Positions 33,514 to 41,511 of a stretch of DNA of 64,000 bases are shown here, piece after piece. Within the stretch, counting starts at the first letter, position 1. Each line of letters begins with the position of its first letter. The notes under the pieces were generated by a model. It saw only the letters and a list, made by a program, of their open reading frames with translations, was not told where the DNA came from and made no database searches. The stretch covers positions 1 through 64,000 of the forward strand of contig NZ_JASISR010000015.1 of NCBI RefSeq assembly GCF_030063245.1. Reading direction: 5' to 3'. A program made the translations under genes and the position numbers. The DNA is from Paenarthrobacter sp. PH39-S1. GTDB taxonomy: Bacteria > Actinomycetota > Actinomycetes > Actinomycetales > Micrococcaceae.

Positions 33514-33840
33514 TATGACGAGCTCGACGCCGTGCTCCGCGCTCTCGCGGATCCGACGCGCCGGGCCATCGTCGAACGATTGGCGAAATCCCCAGCCGTC
33601 GTGTCCGAACTCGCTGAACCGTTTTCGATGGCTTTGCCGTCGCTCATGCAGCACCTGCGCGTCCTCGAAAACGCCGGTCTGGTCACGTCGCAGAAGCACG
33701 GACGCGTCCGCACCGTGAGCCTGCGACCGGGCTCCCTCGACGTCCTGCACCTGTGGCTGGGCGAGCAACGAACCCCCGCAGAACGCCATGCCGACAGGCT
33801 CGGCATCCACCCGATCCGCACCACACCAAAGGAAATCTGA
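33502..33840 (+). CDS. ArsR-family regulator (SRPBCC-associated type)
   Basis: 112 residues from GTG 33502. Winged HTH: LRALADPTRRAIVERLAKSP, VVSELAEPFSMALPSLMQHL, RVLENAGLVTSQKHGRVRTV. No metal-binding cysteines, so it is of the type that accompanies SRPBCC proteins and senses an unknown ligand. The next gene starts one base after its stop, and an SRPBCC gene follows: ArsR, reductase-like, SRPBCC and membrane protein form an operon. A related unit starts at 49255. Confidence 0.9.
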   Translation: MPKYYDELDAVLRALADPTRRAIVERLAKSPAVVSELAEPFSMALPSLMQHLRVLENAGLVTSQKHGRVRTVSLRPGSLDVLHLWLGEQRTPAERHADRLGIHPIRTTPKEI

Positions 33841-33841
33841 T

Positions 33842-34486
33842 ATGACACGCGTTCGCATGGACCTTTTCACCTCGCTGGACGGCTACACACCTGACGACCC
33901 GACGCCCGAGGCCCCGATGGGCGCCGACTGGGGTCGCCTCTCGGCCGGGTGGACCATGACCCGCACGTTCCGGGAGAACGTCTTTGGCGACACCAGCGGA
34001 AAAGGCACGACCGGCGTCGACGACCGATACGCCCGCGCATTCTTCCATAGCGTCGGCTCGGAAATCATGGGCGCGGGGATGTTCGGGTTCCACGCCTTCC
34101 CAGACGATCCGGACTGGAAGGGCTGGTGGGGTGACAATCCGCCGTACGGGACCCCGGTCTACGTCCTCACCCACACCGCACCTCGTCCCTCGATCCCGAT
34201 GGAGGGCGGAACGACGTTCCACTTCCGCAACACTGCAATCGAGGATGCGCTGGCTGAGGCGACCGAGGCCGCCGACGGGTCAGATGTGCGCATCAGCGGT
34301 GGCTACAGTACAGCGCGCGACTTTCTGCGCGCCGGTCTAGTCGACGACGTGCACCTCATGGTCGCCCCAATTTTCCTTGGCCGGGGTAACAGGCTGTGGG
34401 ACGACCTGCGCGGCTTCGAACGCACCCACGAGGTGACGACGGAAGTGGCCGAGAGTGGCAGGATCCACGTCACCTTGACACGATAG
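33842..34486 (+). CDS. RibD C-terminal / dihydrofolate-reductase-like protein
   Basis: 214 residues: VRMDLFTSLDGYTPDDPT at the N terminus (SLDGY is the family mark), YGTPVYVLTHTAP, GGTTFHFR, RISGGYSTARDFLRAGLVDD, then MVAPIFLGRGNRLWD. The fold is that of the NADPH-dependent RibD reductase. Most such stand-alone proteins have no known substrate. It is the only intact full-length copy of the longer version in this window; a decayed one is at 5250-5855. Confidence 0.9.
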   Translation: MTRVRMDLFTSLDGYTPDDPTPEAPMGADWGRLSAGWTMTRTFRENVFGDTSGKGTTGVDDRYARAFFHSVGSEIMGAGMFGFHAFPDDPDWKGWWGDNPPYGTPVYVLTHTAPRPSIPMEGGTTFHFRNTAIEDALAEATEAADGSDVRISGGYSTARDFLRAGLVDDVHLMVAPIFLGRGNRLWDDLRGFERTHEVTTEVAESGRIHVTLTR

Positions 34487-34495
34487 GACGCACTG

Positions 34496-34987
34496 ATGAC
34501 GATCGAACGCCGCCTCGCGCGCGCCGGGTTCACCCTCACCCGCGACTACCCCGTCCCGTGCGAGAGTGTCTGGGACGCCTTCGCCCAGGAGGATCAGAAA
34601 TTAAGCTGGTTTGGCGGCGGCGACGCCGTTGAGCATGGCGAGTGGGCGTTCGACTTCCGCGTCGGCGGACGCGACGTCGACGAGGGGACGTTTCACGACG
34701 GTCCGGCCTCGCGGTACGAGGCCACGTACACCGACATTGTGGATTACGTCCGCATCGTGACGACATACGACATGTGGCTCGACGGGGTCCACATGTCAAC
34801 GTCGGTGGCGTCTTTCGAGTTCGAGCCGATCAACGAGGGCACCCGGTTCACGCACGTCGAGCACGGCGTATTCTTCGACCAGTTCTGGGCCGACGGGCCG
34901 AACCGCGAGAAAGGCAGCCGGGGCCTGCTCGAGGCGCTGGGTAACTACCTCGTGTCACGCACCTCCCGCACGCAGCCCCAACCGTAG
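34496..34987 (+). CDS. SRPBCC (START/AHSA1-like) domain protein
   Basis: 163 residues. Opening FTLTRDYPVPCESVWDAFAQ with LSWFGGGD (the W-F region), then FDFRVGGRDVDEG and the last helix GSRGLLEALGNYLV. This is the AHSA1-type helix-grip fold that binds hydrophobic ligands. It follows an ArsR regulator and a reductase in one operon, the usual partner of SRPBCC-type ArsR proteins. Ligand unknown. Confidence 0.88.
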   Translation: MTIERRLARAGFTLTRDYPVPCESVWDAFAQEDQKLSWFGGGDAVEHGEWAFDFRVGGRDVDEGTFHDGPASRYEATYTDIVDYVRIVTTYDMWLDGVHMSTSVASFEFEPINEGTRFTHVEHGVFFDQFWADGPNREKGSRGLLEALGNYLVSRTSRTQPQP

Positions 34988-34992
34988 GCGCG

Positions 34993-35337
34993 GTGCACAT
35001 CCCTGCCCAACGCCTCCGAAGCGCACTGATAATCACACTGCTGGTACTTAATGGAGTCCTCTGGCTGACGATTACGGCTTCACTGCTGTTTTACGCCATG
35101 ATCGTCTCAGCACCGTTCTTCGGCGAGCAGCCAACGTCGATGAAGCTCGCCGAATCCCACCGACTGCTCGTCTGGGCCGTCGCCGTCGCGCTCGTCCTGC
35201 CACTGGCGGGGTTGGTCGGCGGTGCGTTCCTTCGCAGCCGCTCAGCGGTGTGGACCTCGGCGATCATGCTCGTGCTCGGCGTCGCAACCTCCGCTGCGAT
35301 CATTCTATGGATAACCACCGACGCTCACCGCAGATGA
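34993..35337 (+). CDS. Small integral membrane protein
   Basis: 114 residues from GTG 34993, five bases after the SRPBCC stop. Three membrane spans: LIITLLVLNGVLWLTITASL, AVAVALVLPLAGLVGGAFL and IMLVLGVATSAAIILWI. No family recognised. It is the last gene of the ArsR operon and resembles other small membrane genes at the end of such units. Confidence 0.65.
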   Translation: MHIPAQRLRSALIITLLVLNGVLWLTITASLLFYAMIVSAPFFGEQPTSMKLAESHRLLVWAVAVALVLPLAGLVGGAFLRSRSAVWTSAIMLVLGVATSAAIILWITTDAHRR

Positions 35338-35664
35338 CTTGCAAGCGTCGTCATGACTGCGTGGGAGTCTGCCAGACGGTCGATAGGACTTTCCCCGCAA
35401 TCCTCAGCACGTTTGCATCGGTTCCGAATCGATGCGGCCCTTCCACTTTCTCGTCGCGGGCACCTTATCGAGGCCTAATCCGGTCTCGGCCACACCGCTC
35501 GCGTGAACCGGAAATGTTGCTCAGTGCTCGTTTGGTAACCGTGCCCCGAAAAGGGTGTCAGAAGCCCCTACCGAAACGACGAGCTTTCGGCGGATTTGAT
35601 TTCGGACAGATTCCTGGGCAGTAGTTATGGAACGTTTGCGAGCACACTCTCGGGCAGGCATCGA
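35338..35664. other. Stretch without a supported gene
   Basis: About 330 bases between the ArsR operon and the left boundary repeat at 35665. Nothing recognisable was found on either strand. Confidence 0.4.
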
Positions 35665-35699
35665 TGTGACTATTAACTGGGAATGGCGGTTTTTTCGCA
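35665..35699 (+). repeat. Left copy of a ~33-bp inverted repeat bounding 35.66-41.28 kb
   Basis: TGTGACTATTAACTGG (35665-35680) and GAATGGCGGTTTT up to TCGCA at 35699 match the reverse complement of 41248-41280, differing by one base and two extra T in a T run. It lies 48 bp past the stop of the minus-strand recombinase fragment (35747-35890). The right copy lies 84 bp past the stop of the plus-strand recombinase. GAAAACCGCCA is repeated once more nearby (about 35703-35720, reverse strand). Confidence 0.7.
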
Positions 35700-35746
35700 G
35701 CTCGGTTTGGCGGTTTTCGAACCGTTGGTCTAGACTCCGCCGAGCG

Positions 35747-35890
35747 TCAGGAGTCGACTAGGATTCCCGCTTTCGGGCGCGCCCATTCAACCGCGCGATA
35801 AACAGTGGAACGGCTAACGGAGAAGAGTTCGCCGAGTTCATACATGGTGTGGTCGCCGGCGGTGAGCAGGATGCATCCCGAACCCCTTGC
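35747..35890 (-). pseudogene. Serine recombinase, C-terminal HTH fragment
   Basis: The minus-strand end TMYELGELFSVSRSTVYRAV is the C-terminal helix-turn-helix of a resolvase/invertase (compare AAQVARDLGMSRATFYRR in the gene at 40580). The catalytic domain is missing upstream. With the repeat at 35665 it mirrors the recombinase-plus-repeat arrangement at the right boundary. Confidence 0.6.
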
Positions 35891-35942
35891 GGGGCCCGGC
35901 AGACGTGGCGACATCGCCGTGTTCGGCCCGCCTGGGCGGGGG

Positions 35943-36230
35943 TTAGCGGTCGCAGGTGCCTTGGGGGCTGCTGTCTTTTGGCCTGAAGCCGATCCGGCCA
36001 TTGAGTCTGCCGATCGAATTGGGACACCACGGATCCGGGCAGCACCACGCCAGTGCGGGCGGTTGGTCTTCCCGGGTCATGGTGGACCGGGAGACGCGCC
36101 TGATTGGGGCGGCCGGGAGGCCGCACTCACAACAAATGAACTGAACGGGAATGACGGCCCCCAAGGTCAGCGCCGACAGTGGCGCAGGTTGCTCAGGCCA
36201 CCAATATACGCCCGGTTCCGCACCCTCCAC
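35943..36230 (-). CDS. Hypothetical cysteine-rich small protein
   Basis: 95 residues. FICCECGLPAAP and CCPDPWCPN provide five to six cysteines that could hold one zinc. RSTMTREDQPPAL separates them. No family is recognised. It lies beside the recombinase fragment inside the repeat-bounded segment and could be a real small gene of that element or a chance frame; there is no strong ribosome-binding site. Confidence 0.3.
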   Translation of the reverse strand: MEGAEPGVYWWPEQPAPLSALTLGAVIPVQFICCECGLPAAPIRRVSRSTMTREDQPPALAWCCPDPWCPNSIGRLNGRIGFRPKDSSPQGTCDR

Positions 36231-36534
36231 AGTTTCGTCCTTTTCGAAAGGTCATGAGCGTTTGCCGGGGCAAGCGCACAGCAGGATCGCTGGCTGCTGA
36301 CGGGCGCCCGGACAAGGGCCAGGTACTCGACACAATGAGAGCGTCCGGACGGTCCTGGTTAGGAAAGGTTTATGCTGTTGAAGGCCTAAGGGCTGTCCGT
36401 TCCCCTGGACGGAGTCCCGGTTTTTTCGGTTGGGTAGGGATGCCACAGGCAATGCCATAGCGTATGAGGGCGGATAAAGAATTGTCAGCGCGAGCCCAGA
36501 CCTGCAGCGGAACAGATCGAGGGATACGTTGCCT

Positions 36535-36831
36535 ATGACCGCAGTACCCGATGCCCGTATGCCGGTCCGACCGGAGGCCCCCGGATTCCTTCACGTGGTG
36601 GCCGAGAACCCTGTGGCTCTGCAGAACGAACTGGACCGCGCCGTGGAACAGGTCCGTGTGACCGCCGCTGCCGGGGAACGGTGCGGGATCCTGATCGCCC
36701 GCCGAAGCCGGTCACTGTTCACCGTGGAGGCCAGCGCCGACGTTCCCTATGGCACCACGCTGGAGCAAGACCGCTGGCACCGCCCAGCCAGAACACCTCC
36801 AACCGCTGCTGGGGACGAGGCAGCCCGGTGA
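36535..36831 (+). CDS. Hypothetical protein
   Basis: 98 residues from ATG 36535. The middle is well structured: FLHVVAENPVALQNELDRAV then GERCGILIARRSRSLFTVEA and VPYGTTLEQDRW. It reads like a genuine conserved small protein with an alternating helix/strand pattern, but I do not recognise the family. The last ~12 residues (ARTPPTAAGDEAA) look random, so the 3' end may be frameshifted. Confidence 0.4.
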   Translation: MTAVPDARMPVRPEAPGFLHVVAENPVALQNELDRAVEQVRVTAAAGERCGILIARRSRSLFTVEASADVPYGTTLEQDRWHRPARTPPTAAGDEAAR

Positions 36832-37374
36832 CCTCCGGTCCGTTACAGGCGTCCAGAGACATCTTGCGGACGGACCCGGTGACCCTGCGGGACATCATGC
36901 TGGACCGTGCCGCCATGGAGGCCCGCCTGTCATGTGACGATGTGTTGCACAAGCCTAGGGATTTGAGGCGTCTCATCGACTGAACGACCGCGACGGCGGG
37001 CAGGGCCCTAGTTTTCGTTGAATCGAACGAGTTCGTGCCACGGCTGGCGAGTCTCGTAACTACGTCTCGAAAGCTTCTGGTTGAATCGGTGTATCCACCG
37101 TTAGTTGCGAGACACATCGGAGCAGCCCATGACGAAACTGATCGTGTCATTTTCAGAAGTCGGCTGCACAAATTTCAGTACGCGTCTGCACAGCCGCGGC
37201 GTGTCCGTATGGGGAACGATCTACGGCGACGACTGGGGCGTTTGCCCTATGGGGCGACGCGATCGCCGTAAGAGGATCCGCTTGCGGGATGGATGTGTCG
37301 AGCCCGCCGGCATCGCACAATCGATAAATTCCTGTGTTCCTCGACATACTGGCGGCCAAGGGCTATCTGCCCAT
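36832..37374. other. Stretch without a firm gene, upstream of clpP copy 2
   Basis: About 540 bases. A continuation frame (36840-36983; DPVTLRDIMLDRAAMEARLS) could be the displaced end of the preceding hypothetical gene. GTGTCCGTATGGGG at 37201 resembles the GTGTCCGTATAGGG arm at 6997. Otherwise nothing is recognisable. Confidence 0.3.
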
Positions 37375-37386
37375 GGCAGATCTGCC
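37375..37386. promoter_or_regulatory. Palindromic operator upstream of clpP copy 2
   Basis: GGCAGATCTGCC is a perfect 12-bp palindrome, preceded by TCTGCCCATGGCAGA, itself a perfect inverted repeat sharing the GGCAGA arm. Its GCAGATCTGC core and the 56.5-bp spacing to the clpP start are the same as in copy 1, although the flanks differ. Confidence 0.65.
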
Positions 37387-37436
37387 CAGAGGCGAATGCC
37401 ATTGTCTTCCCGGTAGCGCACGGACAGGCTGGCAGC

Positions 37437-38054
37437 ATGAACACTCAACAGGACAGCACCCGACCCCTCGACGACACCCTGTCCCAGCAATTGATGCGAC
37501 ACCGAATTCTCCTCCTCGGTGACCAACTGGACCAGGAGAGCGGGAACCGACTCTGCACACAACTGCTCTTGCTATCTGCCGAGGATTCCCGTCGGGACAT
37601 CAGCTTGTGGATCAACTCTCCGGGCGGATCTGTACCGGCCATGCTGGCCATTCGCGACATCATGCGCCTCATTCCCAATGACGTTTCGACCCTTGCCGTG
37701 GGTTGGGCCGCCAGTGCCGGACAATTCCTCCTCAGCGCGGGAAGCCCGGGCAAGCGGTACGCTTTGACGCACGCCCGCATCCTGCTGCATCAAGGCTCTG
37801 GCGGCCTCGGCGGAACGGCAACGGACATTGAGATCCAGGCCGCTGACCTGCGACACACCCGCGACACCGTCCTGTCCCTCATCGCCGCCGACACTGGTCA
37901 ACCCGTCGAACGGATCAGCACGGACTCGCAGCGCGACCGGTGGTTCACTGCCACTGAGGCGCGGGACTACGGATTTGTGGACCACATCCTCGAGAATCTC
38001 GACGACATCCGACCAGACAAGCCGGCCAGCGTCAGCCTGGGAGGCTCTCGATGA
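37437..38054 (+). CDS. clpP: ATP-dependent Clp protease proteolytic subunit, catalytically intact (copy 2)
   Basis: 205 residues from ATG 37437; the frame is open to 37293, but the start matches copy 1. Triad: Ser93 in GWAASAGQFLL, His118 in ILLHQG, Asp167 in QRDRWFT. It is about 75-80% identical by eye to copy 1 over the core (ISLWINSPGGSVPAMLAIRD is the same). Downstream clpR overlaps by ATGA. No strong ribosome-binding site precedes it. Confidence 0.92.
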   Translation: MNTQQDSTRPLDDTLSQQLMRHRILLLGDQLDQESGNRLCTQLLLLSAEDSRRDISLWINSPGGSVPAMLAIRDIMRLIPNDVSTLAVGWAASAGQFLLSAGSPGKRYALTHARILLHQGSGGLGGTATDIEIQAADLRHTRDTVLSLIAADTGQPVERISTDSQRDRWFTATEARDYGFVDHILENLDDIRPDKPASVSLGGSR

Positions 38055-38650
38055 GCAGTTACACCATTCCCTATGTCACTATCCGTTCCAGCGACGGCTC
38101 GCGCCAAACCCTTGACATTTATAGCAGCCTGCTCGCCGAGCGCATCATCTATCTGGGCACACCTATCGACGACGGCGTGGCTAACAACCTCATCGCCCAA
38201 CTCATCCACTTGGAATCACAGTCTCCAGATACGCCCATCGACCTCTATATCAACTCTCCTGGCGGCTCGATTGAAGCGATGCTCGGCATCTATGATGCCG
38301 TGCAGTATGTACGATCGCCCATCCGGACGGTCTGCATTGGACAGGCGGCCTTCACCGCTGCGGTGTTGCTCGCCTGCGGTGCGCCAGGCCAGCGCTCCAT
38401 CCTGCCGCGCGGACGCGCCGTCCTCCACCAGCCCAGTGTCGAACCGGGCCGCGGAACCGTTCCGGACCTAATCCTCGACGCCGAGGAGGTAGCGCGGGTC
38501 AAGTCGCTACTGGAGGAGATCCTCGCCCAGCACACAGGTAAGCGCATCGAAACCATCCGGCAGGACACAGACTGCAACCTGATCCTCAACGCCAGCCAAG
38601 CCGTGGAATACGGGCTGGTCGATCAGGTGGTCGAGAACCGCAAGGCCTGA
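38051..38650 (+). CDS. ClpP-like subunit lacking catalytic Ser and Asp (ClpR-like, copy 2)
   Basis: 199 residues. As in copy 1, the nucleophile is Phe101 (CIGQAAFTAAVLL) and the Asp position is Asn176 (DTDCN), while His126 is kept. The rest of the ClpP fold is well conserved (DLYINSPGGS, EYGLVDQVVE). Because both copies share the same two substitutions, the loss is ancestral and maintained, which argues for a structural role in a mixed ClpP/ClpR ring. It ends 4 bp before the convergent popR. Confidence 0.92.
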   Translation: MSSYTIPYVTIRSSDGSRQTLDIYSSLLAERIIYLGTPIDDGVANNLIAQLIHLESQSPDTPIDLYINSPGGSIEAMLGIYDAVQYVRSPIRTVCIGQAAFTAAVLLACGAPGQRSILPRGRAVLHQPSVEPGRGTVPDLILDAEEVARVKSLLEEILAQHTGKRIETIRQDTDCNLILNASQAVEYGLVDQVVENRKA

Positions 38651-38654
38651 CCGG

Positions 38655-38990
38655 TCAGGCAGCGAGGCACACCGGCCCGGAAGTATGGCCGGTGCGTCCG
38701 GTACTGGACAACCGCTGTGCTGCTTGGCCGGTCAGGTCGAACATCGACATGTCCAGCGCGTGGGCCACACTGGCGAAGACCTCCGAGGACGCGTCCTTGC
38801 GCCCGCGTTCGATCTCGGACAGATACTGCACCGAAATCGCCGCCCGCCGTGCAACCTCCACCAACCGTTCGCCGCGCTCAATGCGGGCGTCCTTGAAAAT
38901 CTCCCCGAACACATCACGAAGCGGCGGTTCGTGATGTCGACGCCACGACGCACCGGTTGGATCAAATTGAATGATGTCGCCCATTCCCAT
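38655..38990 (-). CDS. PopR-like XRE-family regulator (copy 2)
   Basis: 111 residues. XRE HTH: ARIERGERLVEVARRAAISV, QYLSEIERGRKDASSEVFAS. The block YLSEIERGRKDASSE is identical to copy 1. It ends SGPVCLAA, sharing GPVCLAA with copy 1, in a region that is otherwise diverged. An ssrA-like LAA end suggests turnover by ClpP with ClpX/ClpC. It starts at one of two ATG codons (38990 or 38984). It is convergent with clpR and should control that operon through the 37375 palindrome. Confidence 0.88.
   Translation of the reverse strand: MGMGDIIQFDPTGASWRRHHEPPLRDVFGEIFKDARIERGERLVEVARRAAISVQYLSEIERGRKDASSEVFASVAHALDMSMFDLTGQAAQRLSSTGRTGHTSGPVCLAA
38670..38694. terminator. Possible bidirectional hairpin between clpR and popR copy 2
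   Basis: CACCGGCC (38670-38677) and GGCCGGTG (38687-38694) are a perfect 8-bp GC-rich stem with a 9-base loop, placed at the convergent 3' ends and inside the last codons of popR. No long T run follows on either side, so termination is plausible but not proven. Confidence 0.35.
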
Positions 38991-39070
38991 ACCCTAACCG
39001 GCAACGCTTCGCCCTGTCCGCCTCATCTGCCCACAGCAGAACCGACGGAGGCGGTCCGTTAGATGATCGC

Positions 39071-39637
39071 TTACCGGGCGCTGCCGGCCGTTCCGGGAGC
39101 CTGGCTTAGGGGCAGGGCCATGAGGACCTCGTCTTGGTCACCCTCCGGCAACCGGAGAGCTCCTGGCCAACGCCCGATTTCCTGCCACCCGCATGACTTG
39201 TAGAAGTCTTCAAGGCCGATGCCTGAACGCAATTCAAGGTGCAGGTGGTCAAGTGCTAGGTCCTCGGTGCCAGCTCGTGCTACCTCGGTCATGAGTGCTC
39301 GCCCGACGCCGCGTTTCCTGAAGTTAAGTGCGGTCTGGACGCGAAGTACTCGTGCCCAGTGCGCTGTGAGCTCGCTGGAATTACCGGCCAGGAACAGCCA
39401 TCCAGCCAGCTCATCGTTGATAGAGGCCAGCAGGAGCCGATTAGCCGGTTCATCGAGCGATTTAACCATGGCATCAAGTGAAGACCGGACTTGCTCATCG
39501 GAAACCGGTGGGAATGGGAATCCCACGGCCCCGCCCGCGTTGGAGACGTCCCGCCAACACTCCAGAAGTTGTCTCCGGACAACCGGATCGACCATAGCCG
39601 GGGCTGTCATCCACCACATTTGAAGTAGATCGGTCAT
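39071..39637 (-). CDS. GNAT-family N-acetyltransferase
   Basis: 188 residues from ATG 39637, whose ATGA overlaps the stop of the upstream nucleotidyltransferase gene. Acetyl-CoA motif A: RVLRVQTALNFRKRGVGRAL (V-x-x-x-x-R-x-x-G-x-G/A form), with HLELRSGIGLEDFYKSCGW for motif B. It is a stand-alone GNAT of unknown substrate. The coupling to a nucleotidyltransferase recalls aminoglycoside-type resistance pairs, but neither protein has a specific resistance signature. Confidence 0.88.
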   Translation of the reverse strand: MTDLLQMWWMTAPAMVDPVVRRQLLECWRDVSNAGGAVGFPFPPVSDEQVRSSLDAMVKSLDEPANRLLLASINDELAGWLFLAGNSSELTAHWARVLRVQTALNFRKRGVGRALMTEVARAGTEDLALDHLHLELRSGIGLEDFYKSCGWQEIGRWPGALRLPEGDQDEVLMALPLSQAPGTAGSAR

Positions 39638-40269
39638 GATTGCGATCCGCCAGTTGTTGCGGTCGGCACCAGTACTTCTTCGAAGGATCTGTCCGCGGGC
39701 CAAGGCAGTACTGTTAGCGAGGGCCATTCAGCACTCCACCTTTTGGTTTTCGTCTCGTACACATCTTGGGGTGCAAGCACCGGGTTTGACACTATCTTTC
39801 GTGCGAACAGGTCCTCGTAGCCGTGTGGTGCGTACGTGGTGAGGACTCCCGCCTTATCTGAGGTGACGGCGAAGCAGCAGGTCTTCGCGGCGAAATGATC
39901 GATCGCATCGGTGGTGCTGGTGAAGGGGATGGCTGGAACGCCAAAGTGATCCTCGTACCAAAGGTGCACACGGGCTTCGTTGCGAACTTCAACGTCGACG
40001 CCCAGGTCCTTGAACAGCTGACGCGCCCGGAGAATGACAGCGTTTTCCGCCTCGTATGTCGTGTCTTCGTCGAAGTAGAACAGGTCGTAGTCTCGGATGC
40101 CGGCGCGCGGGTCTTTGCCTTCCAATACGTTCCACACGGTTTGGAACAACGCCCCGGCCGTCAGCCACCAGTCGGAGACGCCAAGAAGCGGCGCCAGCTG
40201 AAGTATTTGCCCGTTGATCGGGTTCTTGTGGACATAAGTCAGAAAGAGCTGCTCGTCATTGGTGGTCAC
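39634..40269 (-). CDS. Nucleotidyltransferase family protein (COG3575-like)
   Basis: 211 residues. WWLTAGALFQTVWNVLEGKD followed by IRDYDLFYFDEDTTYEAENA is the hallmark of the COG3575/NTP_transf_6 family, with the DYD metal-binding pair. APHGYEDLFARKIVSNP is the C-terminal family block. Function is unknown; the fold belongs to the polymerase-beta-like nucleotidyltransferases. It and the GNAT form an ATGA-coupled pair inside the repeat-bounded segment. Confidence 0.88.
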   Translation of the reverse strand: MTTNDEQLFLTYVHKNPINGQILQLAPLLGVSDWWLTAGALFQTVWNVLEGKDPRAGIRDYDLFYFDEDTTYEAENAVILRARQLFKDLGVDVEVRNEARVHLWYEDHFGVPAIPFTSTTDAIDHFAAKTCCFAVTSDKAGVLTTYAPHGYEDLFARKIVSNPVLAPQDVYETKTKRWSAEWPSLTVLPWPADRSFEEVLVPTATTGGSQS

Positions 40270-40579
40270 AGCTTCATCTTGCCCACATTGGTCCAGCCTT
40301 TTTGGATGCAGGCAGGCGTTTCGTCTGATCCATTCTTGGCTTCATCAAGTCCCGCGACCATCCTCGAATTTCTCGATTCCTTGAGTCGGCGGCGGGGCGT
40401 CGTCCCGGAAGAGGTGCCCCTTACAGTCGTTGGCAGAGTGTCCGTAAGCCGGTCCTCCACCGGACGCACCCACCCAAGAACTGCATCATTGTGAACTCCA
40501 GCCCACCACCGTCCCGTAACACCCGTCCGGTGAAGTGACCGGTGACGGGGCGGCGTTATATGACACGCTATTCCGCAGG
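40270..40579. other. Recombinase upstream region with possible res site
   Basis: Between the divergent nucleotidyltransferase and recombinase genes. It contains GTGTCCGTAAGCCGGTCCTC at about 40439-40458, whose AGCCGGTCCTCCxCCGGACxCA part repeats the element at 6933. TGACAC (40561-40566) and GTGTCT (40580-40585) lie as an inverted pair before the recombinase start. This is where a serine resolvase res site is expected; subsites cannot be set exactly. Confidence 0.4.
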
Positions 40580-41163
40580 GTGTCTAAAATACTGATCGGC
40601 TACGGCACGTGTTTCGACGCGGCAACAGTCCACCGACCGGCAGCAGGTGGATCTTATGGCCGCCGGCGTCCGACGCGATGACCTCTATGTTGATCACGGT
40701 ATGTCTGGGGCGCGAGCTTCACGACCCCAGTTCGATCGGGCACTCGACGCGCTGATCGATGGCGACACCCTCGTCATCACGACACTGGACCGGCTTGGAC
40801 GATCCACACAGAACATGCTTTCCTTCGCCGACGAACTCCGGGGGAGTGGCGCGGGCCTACGCGTATTGAACCTCGGCGGCGGCGACGTCGACACCGCGAC
40901 CCATGGGCTCGATGTTGTTCACGATCATGACCGCTCTCGCGCAAATGGAACACGAGATCAAGCGCGAACGCGTTACCGATTCCATCAGCAAACGGCGCGA
41001 AGCTGGAAAGAACCTTGGCGGCCGACCCCGCCGGGTTACTGACAGTCAGATTAGAAGCGCTGTCCGCCTGGTTGAAGGCGGCGACCCCGCTGCGCAGGTT
41101 GCCCGCGATCTCGGAATGTCCCGAGCAACGTTCTATAGGCGGTCGCGAGCAATCAAGGACTAG
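40580..41163 (+). pseudogene. Serine recombinase (resolvase/invertase), two frameshifts
   Basis: GTG 40580 begins SKILIGY. One extra G near 40602 shifts the frame; removing it restores ARVSTRQQSTDRQQVDLMAA, including the catalytic Ser region. The next frame has ALIDGDTLVITTLDRLGRST (conserved LDRLGRS). Near 40900 a second shift moves to MTALAQMEHEIKRERVTDSI, RREAGKNLGGRPRRVTD and the C-terminal HTH AAQVARDLGMSRATFYRRSR. All blocks of a full recombinase are present, so it was recently inactivated or contains sequencing errors. Confidence 0.85.
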
Positions 41164-41247
41164 CCGCATGGCATCATCCTCCCTGAAGGCAAGACCAAGC
41201 GATCACGGAACGCCGCCAGGGAGCGATTAAATCCATCAGGCCAACTG

Positions 41248-41280
41248 TGCGAAAACCGCCATTCCCAGTTAACAGTCACA
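41248..41280 (-). repeat. Right copy of the ~33-bp inverted repeat
   Basis: TGCGAAAACCGCCATTCCCA (41248-41267) and GTTAACAGTCACA (41268-41280) are the reverse complement of 35665-35699 with one base change and a 2-base length difference. It lies just past the stop of the serine recombinase. The rest of 41164-41511 shows no gene. Confidence 0.7.
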
Positions 41281-41511
41281 GGGATCGAGAACCGTTGGGA
41301 AACGATCCATTCGCCTTGAGCCGATCCTGCCCTTTGGCTTATCAATGAACTATCATTTGCCGCCCAACGGCCGGTATGTTGCGGCCCGATGCAGTTGCCT
41401 CACCCAGGACCTGATCGTCGATGTCGTCGGACTTCACCACCCACAGGTGAAAGGGCATGTCCCCGGCGGGCGATGCACTGGATCGTCCCAGAACGGGTAT
41501 GGATGCGATTT

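Noticed and set aside
36719-37171. 150-residue minus-strand frame near the clpP copy 2 leader
   Set aside because: Serine/arginine-rich, low-complexity composition and opposite to better frames; judged a shadow.
38655-38990. XRE proteins as antitoxins of a HigBA/MqsRA type
   Set aside because: No toxin-like partner gene; the fixed association with clpP-clpR and the LAA tails fit PopR-type regulation better.
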